DNA from: Streptomyces sp. CA-278952 | GTDB taxonomy: Bacteria > Actinomycetota > Actinomycetes > Streptomycetales > Streptomycetaceae | Assembly (NCBI RefSeq): GCF_028747205.1 | Contig: NZ_CP112880.1 | Span: forward strand, 62,001-126,000 | Reading direction: 5' to 3' | DNA length: 64,000 bases | In this document: piece after piece, positions 34,279-42,904 of the stretch | How the letters are laid out: each line of letters opens with the position of its first letter | Numbering within the stretch: position 1 is the stretch's first letter | The notes under the pieces: generated by a model | The model's database searches: none | What the model saw: the letters and a program-made list of their open reading frames with translations, nothing else | Told to the model about the DNA's origin: nothing | Program-made: the position numbers and the translations under genes

Positions 34279-35900
34279 GCCCGCCCTGGAGCTCCGACCT
34301 CGGTGACGGGACGTACCGCAACCCGGTCCTCAACGCCGACTGGTCCGACCCCGACGTCGTCCGCGTCGGTGACGACTACTACCTCACCGCGTCCAGCTTC
34401 GGCCGGTCCCCCGGGCTGCCGCTCCTGCACTCCCGCGACCTGGTCAACTGGACCGCCGTCGGACACGCGCTGGACCGCCTCGAACCCGCCGCCGAGTTCG
34501 CCGCTCCCCGCCACGACCGCGGGGTCTGGGCCCCCTCGCTGCGCCACCACGGCGGACGCTTCTGGATCTTCTGGGGCGACCCCGACCACGGTGTCCAGCA
34601 GATCAGCGCACCCCGCGTCGAGGGCCCTTGGAGCGCCCCGCATCTGCTCAAGGCGGGCAAGGGGTTCATCGACGCCTGCCCGCTGTGGGACGAGGAGACC
34701 GGCGAGGCCTATCTCGTCCACGCCTGGGCCAGGTCCCGCTCCGGCGTCAAGAACCGGCTCACCGGCCACAGGATGAGCCCCGACGGCCGCGAACTCCTCG
34801 ACGCGGGATCGACGCTGGTGGACGCCGACCGGATTCCGGGCTGGTTCACCCTCGAAGGCCCCAAGCTCTACCGGCGCGACGGCTATTTCTGGATCTTCGC
34901 ACCGGCCGGCGGCGTGGAGACCGGCTGGCAGGGCGCCTTCCGTTCCCGGGACTTCTTCGGCCCGTACGAGGAACGCGTCGTCCTCGCCCAGGGCCGCACC
35001 GACGTCAACGGCCCCCATCAGGGCGGCTGGGTGCACACCTCCGCGGGTGAGGACTGGTTCCTGCACTTCCAGGCCCGGGGAGCGTACGGGCGGGTCGTCC
35101 ACCTCCAGCCGATGCGCTGGGACGCCGAAGGGTGGCCCGTCATCGGCGACGGGGGCGAGCCCGTGCCCCGGCACACCAAACCCGTCGCCCCCGCCCAGCC
35201 GGTGGCGGCACCCGCCGTCGACGACGACTTCCCCCACGGCCGCCCCGGGGCCCAGTGGCAGTGGACGGCCAACCCGCGCCCCGGCTGGACCACCCGGCAC
35301 AGCGGGGCCGGGTTGCGGCTGACCTGCGTACGGACCGCGTACGAGCACGACCTGCGGCTGCTGCCCAACATTCTGGTCCAGCGGCTGCCCGCCGAAGCGT
35401 TCACCGTCGACGTGGATCTCGCACTGGACAGCGGCGAACCGGGCGCCAAGGCCGGACTCGCCGTGGTGGGCGACGCCTTCGACTGGATCGGGCTCGCGGT
35501 CGCCGCGGACGGCACTGTGCGGCTCGTCCACCGCTTCGCCGAGGGCGTCGCCACACACGAACGGGACGCGGCCGGGTCCCGTGCGTCCCCCGGCGGACGG
35601 GCCAGGCTGCGCGTCGAGGTCGCGGCGGGGGCCCGCTGCCGCTTCTCCGCCGACACCGGCGACGGGTTCCGGCCCTCGGGCCAGGTCTTCGCCGCCACCC
35701 CCTGGCGCTGGGTCGGGGCCCTCCTCGGGCTCTTCGCCACCGCGCCGGCAGGGACGGTCCCCGCCGGAACGGCCCGCTTCACCGCATTCCGCGTCACCGG
35801 CACCCACCCCCCGCAGAAGTACACGAGTACGGATCCATCTCCATCACACCCATCACACCCATCACACCCGCATCACCAGACAGAGAAGAGCCGACGATGA
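34275..35900 (+). CDS. GH43-family glycoside hydrolase (arabinofuranosidase/xylosidase type)
   Basis: 541 residues from the GTG at 34275. The N-terminal five-bladed propeller has the general-base Asp in NADWSDPDVVRVGDDYY (about residue 25), the pKa-modulating Asp in FIDACPLWDE, and the general-acid Glu at about 194 in TLEGPKLYRR. A C-terminal concanavalin-like domain (about 315-515) resembles the beta-xylosidase C2 domain. No signal peptide, so it acts in the cytoplasm on imported oligosaccharides. The last ~20 residues are a Ser/His/Pro tail encoded by a 9-bp repeat. Its stop overlaps the binding-protein ATG. Confidence 0.9.
   Translation: MSPPWSSDLGDGTYRNPVLNADWSDPDVVRVGDDYYLTASSFGRSPGLPLLHSRDLVNWTAVGHALDRLEPAAEFAAPRHDRGVWAPSLRHHGGRFWIFWGDPDHGVQQISAPRVEGPWSAPHLLKAGKGFIDACPLWDEETGEAYLVHAWARSRSGVKNRLTGHRMSPDGRELLDAGSTLVDADRIPGWFTLEGPKLYRRDGYFWIFAPAGGVETGWQGAFRSRDFFGPYEERVVLAQGRTDVNGPHQGGWVHTSAGEDWFLHFQARGAYGRVVHLQPMRWDAEGWPVIGDGGEPVPRHTKPVAPAQPVAAPAVDDDFPHGRPGAQWQWTANPRPGWTTRHSGAGLRLTCVRTAYEHDLRLLPNILVQRLPAEAFTVDVDLALDSGEPGAKAGLAVVGDAFDWIGLAVAADGTVRLVHRFAEGVATHERDAAGSRASPGGRARLRVEVAAGARCRFSADTGDGFRPSGQVFAATPWRWVGALLGLFATAPAGTVPAGTARFTAFRVTGTHPPQKYTSTDPSPSHPSHPSHPHHQTEKSRR
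35842..35868. repeat. three tandem copies of CATCACACC at the 3' end of the GH43 gene
   Basis: Three exact 9-bp units encode a Ser-His-Pro repeat in the tail of the glycoside hydrolase, about 30 bp before the start of the binding-protein gene. Copy number changes stay in frame and would alter only the tail and the spacing to the next ribosome site. Confidence 0.9.
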
Positions 35901-37231
35901 CCATTTCGAAGACCCAGCGGGGACGTACCGCGGCCACGGTCTCCATCGCGGCGGTGCTCGCGCTGACGGCGACCGCGTGCGGCGACGACGGCAGCGGCTC
36001 CGGCACGGAGGGCAGCGGAAAGGGCGAGATCACCTTCTGGGACAACAACGGCGGTCCGCGCACCGCCGTCTGGACCGAGATCATCAAGGACTTCGAGAAG
36101 CAGCACCCGGACATCGAGGTCAAGTACGTCCCGATCCCGATCGCCGACGTCCAGTCCAAGTACGACACCGCGATCGCGGGCGGCGGGCTGCCGGACGTCG
36201 GTGGCGTCGGCACGGCCTATCTGGCCAACATGGTCTCCCAGGAAGCCCTGGAGCCGGTCAACGACCGGCTGGAGAAGTCCGCGCTGAAGGGCAAACTGGT
36301 CGAGTCCATGGTCGAGAGCGTCCGCGCGGCGGCCGGCCGGGGCGACGACGTCTACTCCGTACCGACCTCCGCGAACAACGGCGTGCTCTGGTACCGCACC
36401 GACCTGTTCGAGCAGGCCGGTCTGAAGGCCCCCGACACCTGGGCGAATTTCTACACGGCGGCCGAGAAGCTGACCGACGCGAAGAACAACAAGTTCGGCT
36501 ACACGATCCGCGGCGGCGCCGGCTCCATCGCGCAGGCCCTGGACTCCGTCTACGGGCAGTCCGGCATCACCGAGTTCTGGGACGGTGACAAGACGACGCT
36601 CAACGACCCGAAGAACGTCGCCGCTCTGGAGAAGTACGCCGGGCTCTTCAAGAAGACCACGCCCGCAGCCGACGTCAACAATGACTTCACCAAGATGGTG
36701 GCCCAGTGGGACACCGGCACGATCGGCATGCTGAGCCACAACCTGGGCTCCTACCAGGACCATCTGAAGGCTCTCGGTGAGGACAAGTTCGCGGGCATAC
36801 CCGCGCCCATCGGGGACGGCGGCACCCGGGTGCAGGTCTCCAACCCCGTGGACGGCCTCGGACTCTTCCGGACGAGCCGGAACAAGACCGCGGCGTGGAA
36901 GTTCATCGAGTTCGCGGCCTCCCACGCGTCCAACAGCAAGTGGAACAAGTCGGCGGGCGCCATCCCGGCCAACACCGAAGCGGCGAAGGACCCCTGGATC
37001 AAGGAGACCGAGTCGACCGCGCTGGCCGCGCAAACCCTGACCGACGGCTCCACGAAGGTCGTCGATCTGCCCTACTACCTGCCCGACTGGAACAACATCA
37101 GCAAGGCGGACAACGAGCCGGAGTTCCAGAAGGTGTTGCTCGGCAAGATCACGGCCAAGGCGTTCCTCGACGACATGGCCGAGCAGTTGAACGCCGCCAA
37201 CAAGGAGTGGAAGGAGATCGGCAACGGCTGA
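35897..37231 (+). CDS. sugar ABC transporter substrate-binding lipoprotein
   Basis: 444 residues from the ATG at 35897 (ATGA overlap with GH43). The signal peptide ends at a lipoprotein Cys (LTATACGDDG, about residue 30), followed by a Gly/Ser linker. The cluster B fold shows ITFWDNNGGPRT, ADVQSKYDTAIAGGGLPDV and a late NPVDGLGLF. It is the capture component of the CUT1 importer whose permeases begin the operon. Its position last and after the enzymes is unusual for such operons. A terminator hairpin follows. Confidence 0.93.
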   Translation: MTISKTQRGRTAATVSIAAVLALTATACGDDGSGSGTEGSGKGEITFWDNNGGPRTAVWTEIIKDFEKQHPDIEVKYVPIPIADVQSKYDTAIAGGGLPDVGGVGTAYLANMVSQEALEPVNDRLEKSALKGKLVESMVESVRAAAGRGDDVYSVPTSANNGVLWYRTDLFEQAGLKAPDTWANFYTAAEKLTDAKNNKFGYTIRGGAGSIAQALDSVYGQSGITEFWDGDKTTLNDPKNVAALEKYAGLFKKTTPAADVNNDFTKMVAQWDTGTIGMLSHNLGSYQDHLKALGEDKFAGIPAPIGDGGTRVQVSNPVDGLGLFRTSRNKTAAWKFIEFAASHASNSKWNKSAGAIPANTEAAKDPWIKETESTALAAQTLTDGSTKVVDLPYYLPDWNNISKADNEPEFQKVLLGKITAKAFLDDMAEQLNAANKEWKEIGNG

Positions 37232-37268
37232 TCCGGCCTCCTCCTCCGTCCCTCCCCCGATGACGGGG

Positions 37269-37301
37269 CCGGCGGCGGTCCGGGTCGCGCTCCGCCGCCG
37301 G
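37269..37301 (+). terminator. 10-bp GC hairpin after the binding-protein gene
   Basis: CCGGCGGCGG (37269-37278) and CCGCCGCCGG (37292-37301) form perfect arms around a 13-nt loop, 37 bp past the stop. It probably ends the six-gene operon before the secreted enzymes. Confidence 0.65.
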
Positions 37302-37344
37302 TCCCTCTCCCGCGCAAGCGCGCACCCAAGAGAGGCAGCCCTCC

Positions 37345-38199
37345 GTGTCACTCACCCGCCGACAGACCGCCGCCGCACTGCTCACCGTGCCCCTGGGCCC
37401 GGCCCTCGCCCTCACCGCCACCCCCGCGCTCGCACACGGCGGCGGGGGCGGGGGTGAGGGCGGCAGACCCCGGCCCCGTACGATCCACATCGCCGGTGAC
37501 TCCACGGCCGCCGCGAAACACTCCGACGCCGCGCCCGAGACGGGCTGGGGCATGGCGCTCCCCTTCTTTCTCGCCGATCGGCTCCGAGTCGCCAACCACG
37601 CGGTGAACGGCCGCAGTTCGAAGAGCTTTTTCGACGAGGGCCGCCTCAACGCGCTCCTGGCCGGTGTCCAACCCGGCGATCTCGTCCTCATCCAGTTCGG
37701 CCACAACGACCAGAAGACCGAGGACCCGGCCCGCGGCACAGACCCGTACACCACCTATCAGGATTACCTGCGCCGGTACGTGAAGGGCGCCCGCGCACGA
37801 CGGGCCCGGCCGGTGTTCGTCACCTCGGTCGAGCGCCGCCGGTTCGCCGCCGACGGCACCGCCCGGCCCACGCTCGGCGAGTACCCGGCGGCGATGCGCG
37901 CCCTGGCCGCCGAGGAGGACGTCCCGCTGGTCGACGTCCAGTCGCTCTCCCTCGCCCGCTGGCAGGAGCTGGGTCCGGACGGTACCGAGGCGTGCTTCCT
38001 GTGGCTGGATCCCGGTGACTCGCCCAACTACCCCGACGGCGCCCAGGACAACACCCACTTCAGGCCGGTGGGCGCCATCGAGGTGGCCCGGCTGACCGCA
38101 CGGGCGCTGCTCGGCGAGGGCGTGCTCGCCCCGCGCGACCTCCGCCGCCTGGACGACCGGGTCCCGGCGGAGTGGATCACCTGGTCCGGGCCCGCCTGA
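37345..38199 (+). CDS. secreted rhamnogalacturonan acetylesterase-like SGNH hydrolase
   Basis: 284 residues from the GTG at 37345. The signal peptide carries an RR at residues 5-6 (LTRRQTAAALL) and ends near ALAHG, so Tat export is possible. SGNH motifs: block I IAGDSTAA with the nucleophile Ser, block III FGHNDQK, and block V DNTHFRPVGA with the catalytic Asp-His. This arrangement is that of carbohydrate esterase family 12 rhamnogalacturonan acetylesterases, which remove acetyl groups from pectin backbone galacturonate. Position beside pectate lyase and pectin methylesterase supports the role. Confidence 0.88.
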   Translation: MSLTRRQTAAALLTVPLGPALALTATPALAHGGGGGGEGGRPRPRTIHIAGDSTAAAKHSDAAPETGWGMALPFFLADRLRVANHAVNGRSSKSFFDEGRLNALLAGVQPGDLVLIQFGHNDQKTEDPARGTDPYTTYQDYLRRYVKGARARRARPVFVTSVERRRFAADGTARPTLGEYPAAMRALAAEEDVPLVDVQSLSLARWQELGPDGTEACFLWLDPGDSPNYPDGAQDNTHFRPVGAIEVARLTARALLGEGVLAPRDLRRLDDRVPAEWITWSGPA

Positions 38200-38280
38200 C
38201 ACCGGCCTGACGCTCTTCCCCTCGTCCTTTCCCCTCTGCCGAAGACTCTCCCCTCCGCCTACGACACAGAAGGATTCGCC

Positions 38281-39624
38281 ATGCCCGCACGCAAGCGTCA
38301 TACCCGCGCCATCGCCGTGACCCTGGGCTGCACCTCCCTGGCCCTCGCTCTCTGCACCCCGGCCCAGGCCACCGCGCACCCGCGCCACGCCGGCCCCGGC
38401 GTCGAGCGCGCCGTACTGCCCGCCGGAGACGGCTGGGCCGCCGCCGAGGGCTCCACCACGGGTGGCGCGAACGCCACCCCCGACCACGTCTACACGGTGA
38501 CCGACCGGGCCGAACTCGTCGCCGCCTTCGCGGAGGCGGGCGACGCCCCGAAGATCATCAGGATCTCCGGGACCGTGCACGGCAACTCCGACGTGAGCGG
38601 CACGCCGATCGGCTGCGAGCAGTATCAGACCGGCGGATACACGCTGGAGAAGTACCTCGCCGCCTACGACCCCGAGGTCTGGGGCCGGGACGCGGTCCCC
38701 TCGGGTCCGCTGGAGGAGGCCCGCGTCGCCTCCGCGAAGCTGCAAGCGGCCGCCGTCACGATCAAGGTCCCCTCCAACACCACCCTGGTCGGGGTGGGAA
38801 AGGACCCGAAGGTCATCGGGGCCTCGCTCCAGGTGCGGGACGTCTCCAACGTCATCATCCGTAACATCGGCTTCGAGGACACCTACGACTGCTTCCCCCA
38901 GTGGGACCCCACGGACGGGGCAGAAGGCGCCTGGAACTCCGAGTACGACAACCTCGTCGTGTACGGGTCCCGCCACGTCTGGGTCGACCACAACACCTTC
39001 AGCGACGGCGACCGCCCCGACGCGGACCAGCCCCACTACTTCGGCCAGGTGTACCAGCAGCACGACGGCCTCTTCGACATCGTGCGCGGCGCCGACCTGG
39101 TCACCGTCTCGTGGAACGTCCTCAAGGACCACGACAAGACCATGCTCATCGGCAACAGCGACGGCGCCGGCGCCACCGACCGGGGCAAGCTCCGCGTCAC
39201 GCTCCACCACAACCTCTTCAAGGACGTCAAGGAGCGGGCCCCGCGCGTGCGCTTCGGCCAGGTCGACTCGTACAACAACCACTTCGTGGCGACGAAGGGC
39301 AGTGCCTACGGGTACACGTACGGGATCGGCGCGGAGTCGCGACTGGTCGCCGAGCACAACGCGTTCACCCTGGCGCGGGGCGTGGACCCCGCGACGATCC
39401 TGAAGAAGTGGTCGGAGTCGTCGCTCACGGCGGAGAACAACTACGTCGGCGGGCGGAAGACCGACCTGGTCGCCATGCACAACGCGGGTGTGCCGGGCGA
39501 GCACCTCACCGAGGGCGCCGGTTGGAAGCCCCACCTGCGGACGGCCGTCCACCACCCGCTCGTCATACCGGTGCTCGTGGCGCTCAAGGCCGGAGCGGGC
39601 AGGGCGAGCGTGAGCGGCCGCTGA
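38281..39624 (+). CDS. secreted pectate lyase, polysaccharide lyase family 1
   Basis: 447 residues with a Sec signal peptide cleaved near ATAHP (about residue 33). The parallel beta-helix has PL1 motifs: EYDNLVVYGSRHVWVDHNTF (the vWiDH motif), an Asp-rich calcium-binding part around DGDRPDADQPHY, TMLIGNSDGAG, and the catalytic Arg in RAPRVRFGQVDSYNN. It cleaves de-esterified homogalacturonan by beta-elimination outside the cell. It is larger than simple Pel proteins because of a ~55-residue insert after GCEQYQTGGY. It is separated by 81 bp from the acetylesterase; likely the same regulon. Confidence 0.92.
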   Translation: MPARKRHTRAIAVTLGCTSLALALCTPAQATAHPRHAGPGVERAVLPAGDGWAAAEGSTTGGANATPDHVYTVTDRAELVAAFAEAGDAPKIIRISGTVHGNSDVSGTPIGCEQYQTGGYTLEKYLAAYDPEVWGRDAVPSGPLEEARVASAKLQAAAVTIKVPSNTTLVGVGKDPKVIGASLQVRDVSNVIIRNIGFEDTYDCFPQWDPTDGAEGAWNSEYDNLVVYGSRHVWVDHNTFSDGDRPDADQPHYFGQVYQQHDGLFDIVRGADLVTVSWNVLKDHDKTMLIGNSDGAGATDRGKLRVTLHHNLFKDVKERAPRVRFGQVDSYNNHFVATKGSAYGYTYGIGAESRLVAEHNAFTLARGVDPATILKKWSESSLTAENNYVGGRKTDLVAMHNAGVPGEHLTEGAGWKPHLRTAVHHPLVIPVLVALKAGAGRASVSGR

Positions 39625-39815
39625 GAGCCCGTCCCCGAGCGCACACACCCGGAGGCGACCGCCCACGCACCGCATCACCCCGGGCGGGCCGCCTCCGGGC
39701 CTGCTTCCCCCCCCATCCGACCCTCCCTGAACCGGCCGGAGCGGCACCGCATGCTTTCCACCACCCCGGAGAGCGCCGCTCCGGCCTTTCGCCGCCCACC
39801 CCGAGGAGCCCCATC

Positions 39816-41015
39816 ATGTCCAGTGGACCTTCCCTGCCCAACGGGCCTTCCCTGCCCAGCAGGCGCACCGCCCTCGCCCTGCTCGCCGGAACCGGTGCCG
39901 TCCTCGCCCTCGGTGCGACCGCCGCCCACGCCGGGGCCGCGGGCCCCCGCCCCTTCGGGCGCTACGGCTCGCCCACCCGGCGGCTGGATCCCCGCACGCT
40001 GTACGTCGACCCGCACGGCCGCGGCGACCACACCGACGTACAGTCCGCCGTCGACGCGGCGACCGGCACCGGACGCACGCTCGTGATCGCCCCCGGTGTG
40101 TACCGCGCGACGGTGCTCATCGGCCCCGCCCACGAAGGGCTCACCCTGGTCGGTGCGGACGGCGACGCCCGGAACACCGTGCTCGTGTACGACAACGCGG
40201 CGGGCACGCCCAGGCCCGACGGCTCCGGAACCCTGGGCACCAGTGGATCGGCCTCCGTCACCGTCCGGGCGGCCGGGTTCACCGCCCGCGACCTGACCTT
40301 CGCCAACGACTGGCTGCGCTCCGACAACCCCGAGTACACCGGCACGCAGGCCGTCGCCATCAAGGTCCAGGGGGACCGGTCGGCGTTCTACGGCTGCCGG
40401 TTCCTAGGCCACCAGGACACCCTGTACGCCGACTCCCTCGCCGTCACCGCGTTCGCCCGCCAGTACTACCGCGACTGCTACGTGGAGGGGGACGTCGACT
40501 TCGTCTTCGGCCGCGCCACCGCCGTCTTCGACCGCTGCCACTTCCGCGCGCTCACCCGCACCGACCTGGCCTCGGCCCCGTACGGCTACGTCTTCGCGCC
40601 GAGCACCGCCGGAGCCAATCCGTACGGCTTCCTGGTCGTGCGCTCCCAGGTCACGAGCACCGCCCCCGACGCGTACTACAAGCTCGCCCGCCCCTGGGTG
40701 CCCTCCTCGGACCTCACCGCGCACCCCATGCTGACCGTCCGCGACAGCCGGCTCGGCCCGGGGATCGACGCCAGGGCGCCGTACGCCACCATGTCCGCGG
40801 GCTTCCCGTGGCAGGACCAGCGCTTCGCCGAGCACCGCAACACCGGCCCGGGCGCCCTGGTCACCGTCCCCGCGAACCGCCCCCAGCTCAGCGCGGCCGA
40901 GGCCCGCGCCCACACCCCGGGCCGCTGGCTGGACGCCCGGAACCCGCACCTCCCGGGTACGTGGGAGATGCGGGCCGTGGACGGTGGGCGCGGCCTGCGT
41001 GGTCAGCCCGCGTAG
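39816..41015 (+). CDS. secreted pectin methylesterase, carbohydrate esterase family 8
   Basis: 399 residues from the ATG at 39816 with GAGGAGCC upstream. The N-terminus contains RR before a hydrophobic core ending AHAGA (Tat-like). CE8 motifs: YVDPHGRGDHTDVQSAVDA, the oxyanion Gln and Asp in FLGHQDTLYAD, the nucleophile Asp in GDVDFVFGRA, and the substrate-binding ARPWVP. It demethylates pectin so that the two pectate lyases can act. Its 3' end overlaps the convergent pectate lyase gene by 13 bp (41003-41015). Confidence 0.9.
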   Translation: MSSGPSLPNGPSLPSRRTALALLAGTGAVLALGATAAHAGAAGPRPFGRYGSPTRRLDPRTLYVDPHGRGDHTDVQSAVDAATGTGRTLVIAPGVYRATVLIGPAHEGLTLVGADGDARNTVLVYDNAAGTPRPDGSGTLGTSGSASVTVRAAGFTARDLTFANDWLRSDNPEYTGTQAVAIKVQGDRSAFYGCRFLGHQDTLYADSLAVTAFARQYYRDCYVEGDVDFVFGRATAVFDRCHFRALTRTDLASAPYGYVFAPSTAGANPYGFLVVRSQVTSTAPDAYYKLARPWVPSSDLTAHPMLTVRDSRLGPGIDARAPYATMSAGFPWQDQRFAEHRNTGPGALVTVPANRPQLSAAEARAHTPGRWLDARNPHLPGTWEMRAVDGGRGLRGQPA

Positions 41016-42580
41016 GTCTCGAACTCGGCGATCTTCGGGGTGCCGGTCGAGCCGGTGATCTCGAAGGTGATCTTCCGCAGGGAGGTGCGGGGGAAGGCGA
41101 TGTCCCCGGCGCCGGTGCCGGAGGTCAGGACGGCGCCGGTGTCCGCGTTGAGGAGCCGCCACGTCGTGACCGTGCCCGCGGAGCCCGCCGCCTCACGGAT
41201 CCGGACCGAGGAGACGGCCGTGTCGGAACCCCACTTGATCGAGGCGGAGCCGGTGGGCCCCACGGGCGACCAGTAGGTGCTCAGGTCGCCGTCGCGCAGA
41301 TCGCCGTAGCTTGTTCCGGCGGCCTTGCTGGATCCGTCGGAGCCCGCTCCGATGCTGAGGTTGGTCCCGGTGGGCGGGGTGGGGTCGGTCGGCCCGGGAG
41401 TCGGGTCCGTCGGTCCCGGCGTCGGGTCGGTGGGCGTCGGTGTCGGGTCGGTGGGCGTCGGAGTGGGCGTCTGCGGTGTGCAGTTTCCGTCCGAGACCTT
41501 CAGGCCCTTGCCCGCGCCCGCCGTGCGGCTCACCACGTCCGGCACGCAACTGGCCGCGTCGGCACGGTAGGTGTAGGGGATGTTCACCGTAGTGGTGGAC
41601 TTCATGTCGGGGCCTGCGGGTTGGGTCGTGCCGCCGGGGCTGGACCAGGTGACGTTGTCGAGGGTGTTGCCGCTGACCTGCCAGTAGCCGGCCTCGTCGG
41701 TGTAGAAGGTGCCGAGGATGTCCTTGGAGTCCTCGAAGTAGTTGTTCTCCACCTTGGCGCGGGCCCCGGCCCGGGAGTTGATGCCGGACTCGTTGAGCTT
41801 CACGTAGTGGTTGTTGTAGATGTGGGCGATACCTCCGCGCAACAGGGGGGCACGGGAGTCGATGTTCTCGTACAGGTTGTGGTGGTAGGTGATGAAGCCG
41901 TTGGAGAGGTCGCTCTCGCTGGACCCCACCAGGCCGCCGCGGCCGGAGTTGCGCAGGATGCTGTACGAGAGGGTCACGTACTGCGTGTTGGCCTTCATGT
42001 CGAAGAGGCCGTCGTACCCCTCCGACTCCCCGCCCGACGCCTCCAGGGTCGTGTGATCGACCCAGACGTTGCGGACGCCGGACTCCATGCCGATGGCGTC
42101 GCCGCCGTTGGAGGTGGGCGAGCCGGACTTCTTGACGTTCCGGACGGTCACGTTCTGGATGATGATGTTGCTGGCCTCGCGCAGGTGGATGCCCAGCTGG
42201 TCGAAGACGGCCCCGCTGCCGACGCCGACGATCGTGACGTTGCTGATCTGCTTGAGCTCGATCACGCCGGCGGCGGTGCTGCAGCTGTCGCCGGACACCT
42301 TGGTGGTGTTGCCGTGGTTGATGGTGCCTTCGACCTCGATCACGATCGGAGTGCTGCTGTCGGCCCGCCCGCACAGCGCCTCATGAATCTGGGTCCCGGT
42401 AGTGGCGCGAACGGTCTGCCCGCCCGCACCGCCGGTGGTCCCGCCGTTCTGGGTGGCGTAGCCGGTGGCGCTCCCGGTCGCCGCCACCGCCTCGGGCGCC
42501 GACAGCACCGCTCCGGTCGCGGCCGCGAGGGCCAGGGTTGCCACGGCGGCCTGCAGCCGCCGTGCGACTGGTCGTCCCAT
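41003..42580 (-). CDS. secreted pectate lyase (PL1) with C-terminal carbohydrate-binding domain
   Basis: 525 residues. Signal peptide with RR near the start, cleaved around PEAVAATG. The PL1 beta-helix (about 40-370) shows NVWVDHTTLEASGG, SYSILRNSGRGGLVGSSESD and the catalytic Arg in ENIDSRAPLLRGG. A Thr-Pro-Asp linker of ~35 residues (TPTDPTPGPTDP repeats) joins a ~120-residue beta-sandwich (SDGSSKAAGTSYGDLRDG to the end) resembling discoidin/F5-8C-type binding modules, which would anchor it to cell-wall polysaccharide. A CebR-like box lies 79 bp and a LacI-type operator 181 bp upstream of its ATG. Confidence 0.9.
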   Translation of the reverse strand: MGRPVARRLQAAVATLALAAATGAVLSAPEAVAATGSATGYATQNGGTTGGAGGQTVRATTGTQIHEALCGRADSSTPIVIEVEGTINHGNTTKVSGDSCSTAAGVIELKQISNVTIVGVGSGAVFDQLGIHLREASNIIIQNVTVRNVKKSGSPTSNGGDAIGMESGVRNVWVDHTTLEASGGESEGYDGLFDMKANTQYVTLSYSILRNSGRGGLVGSSESDLSNGFITYHHNLYENIDSRAPLLRGGIAHIYNNHYVKLNESGINSRAGARAKVENNYFEDSKDILGTFYTDEAGYWQVSGNTLDNVTWSSPGGTTQPAGPDMKSTTTVNIPYTYRADAASCVPDVVSRTAGAGKGLKVSDGNCTPQTPTPTPTDPTPTPTDPTPGPTDPTPGPTDPTPPTGTNLSIGAGSDGSSKAAGTSYGDLRDGDLSTYWSPVGPTGSASIKWGSDTAVSSVRIREAAGSAGTVTTWRLLNADTGAVLTSGTGAGDIAFPRTSLRKITFEITGSTGTPKIAEFETYAG

Positions 42581-42658
42581 GTTCGTCTCCCATGCGTCTT
42601 CGGTTGGTTGGCGATGAATGACAGAGCACGCACTGCGTCATGGCATGCTCATGACATA

Positions 42659-42672
42659 TGGGAGCGCTCCCG
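42659..42672. promoter_or_regulatory. CebR-box-like palindrome TGGGAGCGCTCCCG
   Basis: It differs by one base from TGGGAGCGCTCCCA, the operator of the Streptomyces cellobiose repressor CebR. Location is 79 bp upstream of the pectate lyase ATG at 42580, where it could block the promoter. Confidence 0.65.
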
Positions 42673-42760
42673 CACGGACCCGCGCAGAAGCGGCTCGATC
42701 CACCAGGGTGCGTGCGGCAGCGCCCCCGCGTCCTGGGCTCCCTACCGGGAGCGACAGGAC

Positions 42761-42774
42761 AGCAAGCGCTTTCT
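42761..42774. promoter_or_regulatory. LacI-type operator AGCAAGCGCTTTCT
   Basis: It is identical over 13 bases (AGCAAGCGCTTTC) to the site at 30269, before the sugar ABC operon. It lies 181 bp upstream of the pectate lyase start. A shared sugar-responsive repressor is implied; no LacI-family gene is in the window. Confidence 0.6.
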
Positions 42775-42904
42775 AAAGGTGAACGTAGAGGGGTCCGACC
42801 AGCATGGCAAGGTGCGTGCGGCAGCGGCTTTTTCCGAGACCGCTCTCGCGTCGAAGTGCCCCCACTCCCGGACCCGTTCGGGCGCCCCCCGGCGCCGGCC
42901 CCCG

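Larger units (their letters stand above)
42581..42904. other. 324-bp regulatory spacer upstream of the second pectate lyase
   Basis: No intact gene. It contains the promoter of the minus-strand pectate lyase, two LacI-family-type operators listed separately, and an inverted repeat GTCATG-N7-CATGAC at about 42636-42654. To the right, the NmrA-like remnant begins near 42905. Confidence 0.6.

Noticed and set aside
35832..35872. Short direct repeats considered as a CRISPR-like array
   Set aside because: The units are 9 bp, contiguous without spacers, and lie inside a coding sequence.
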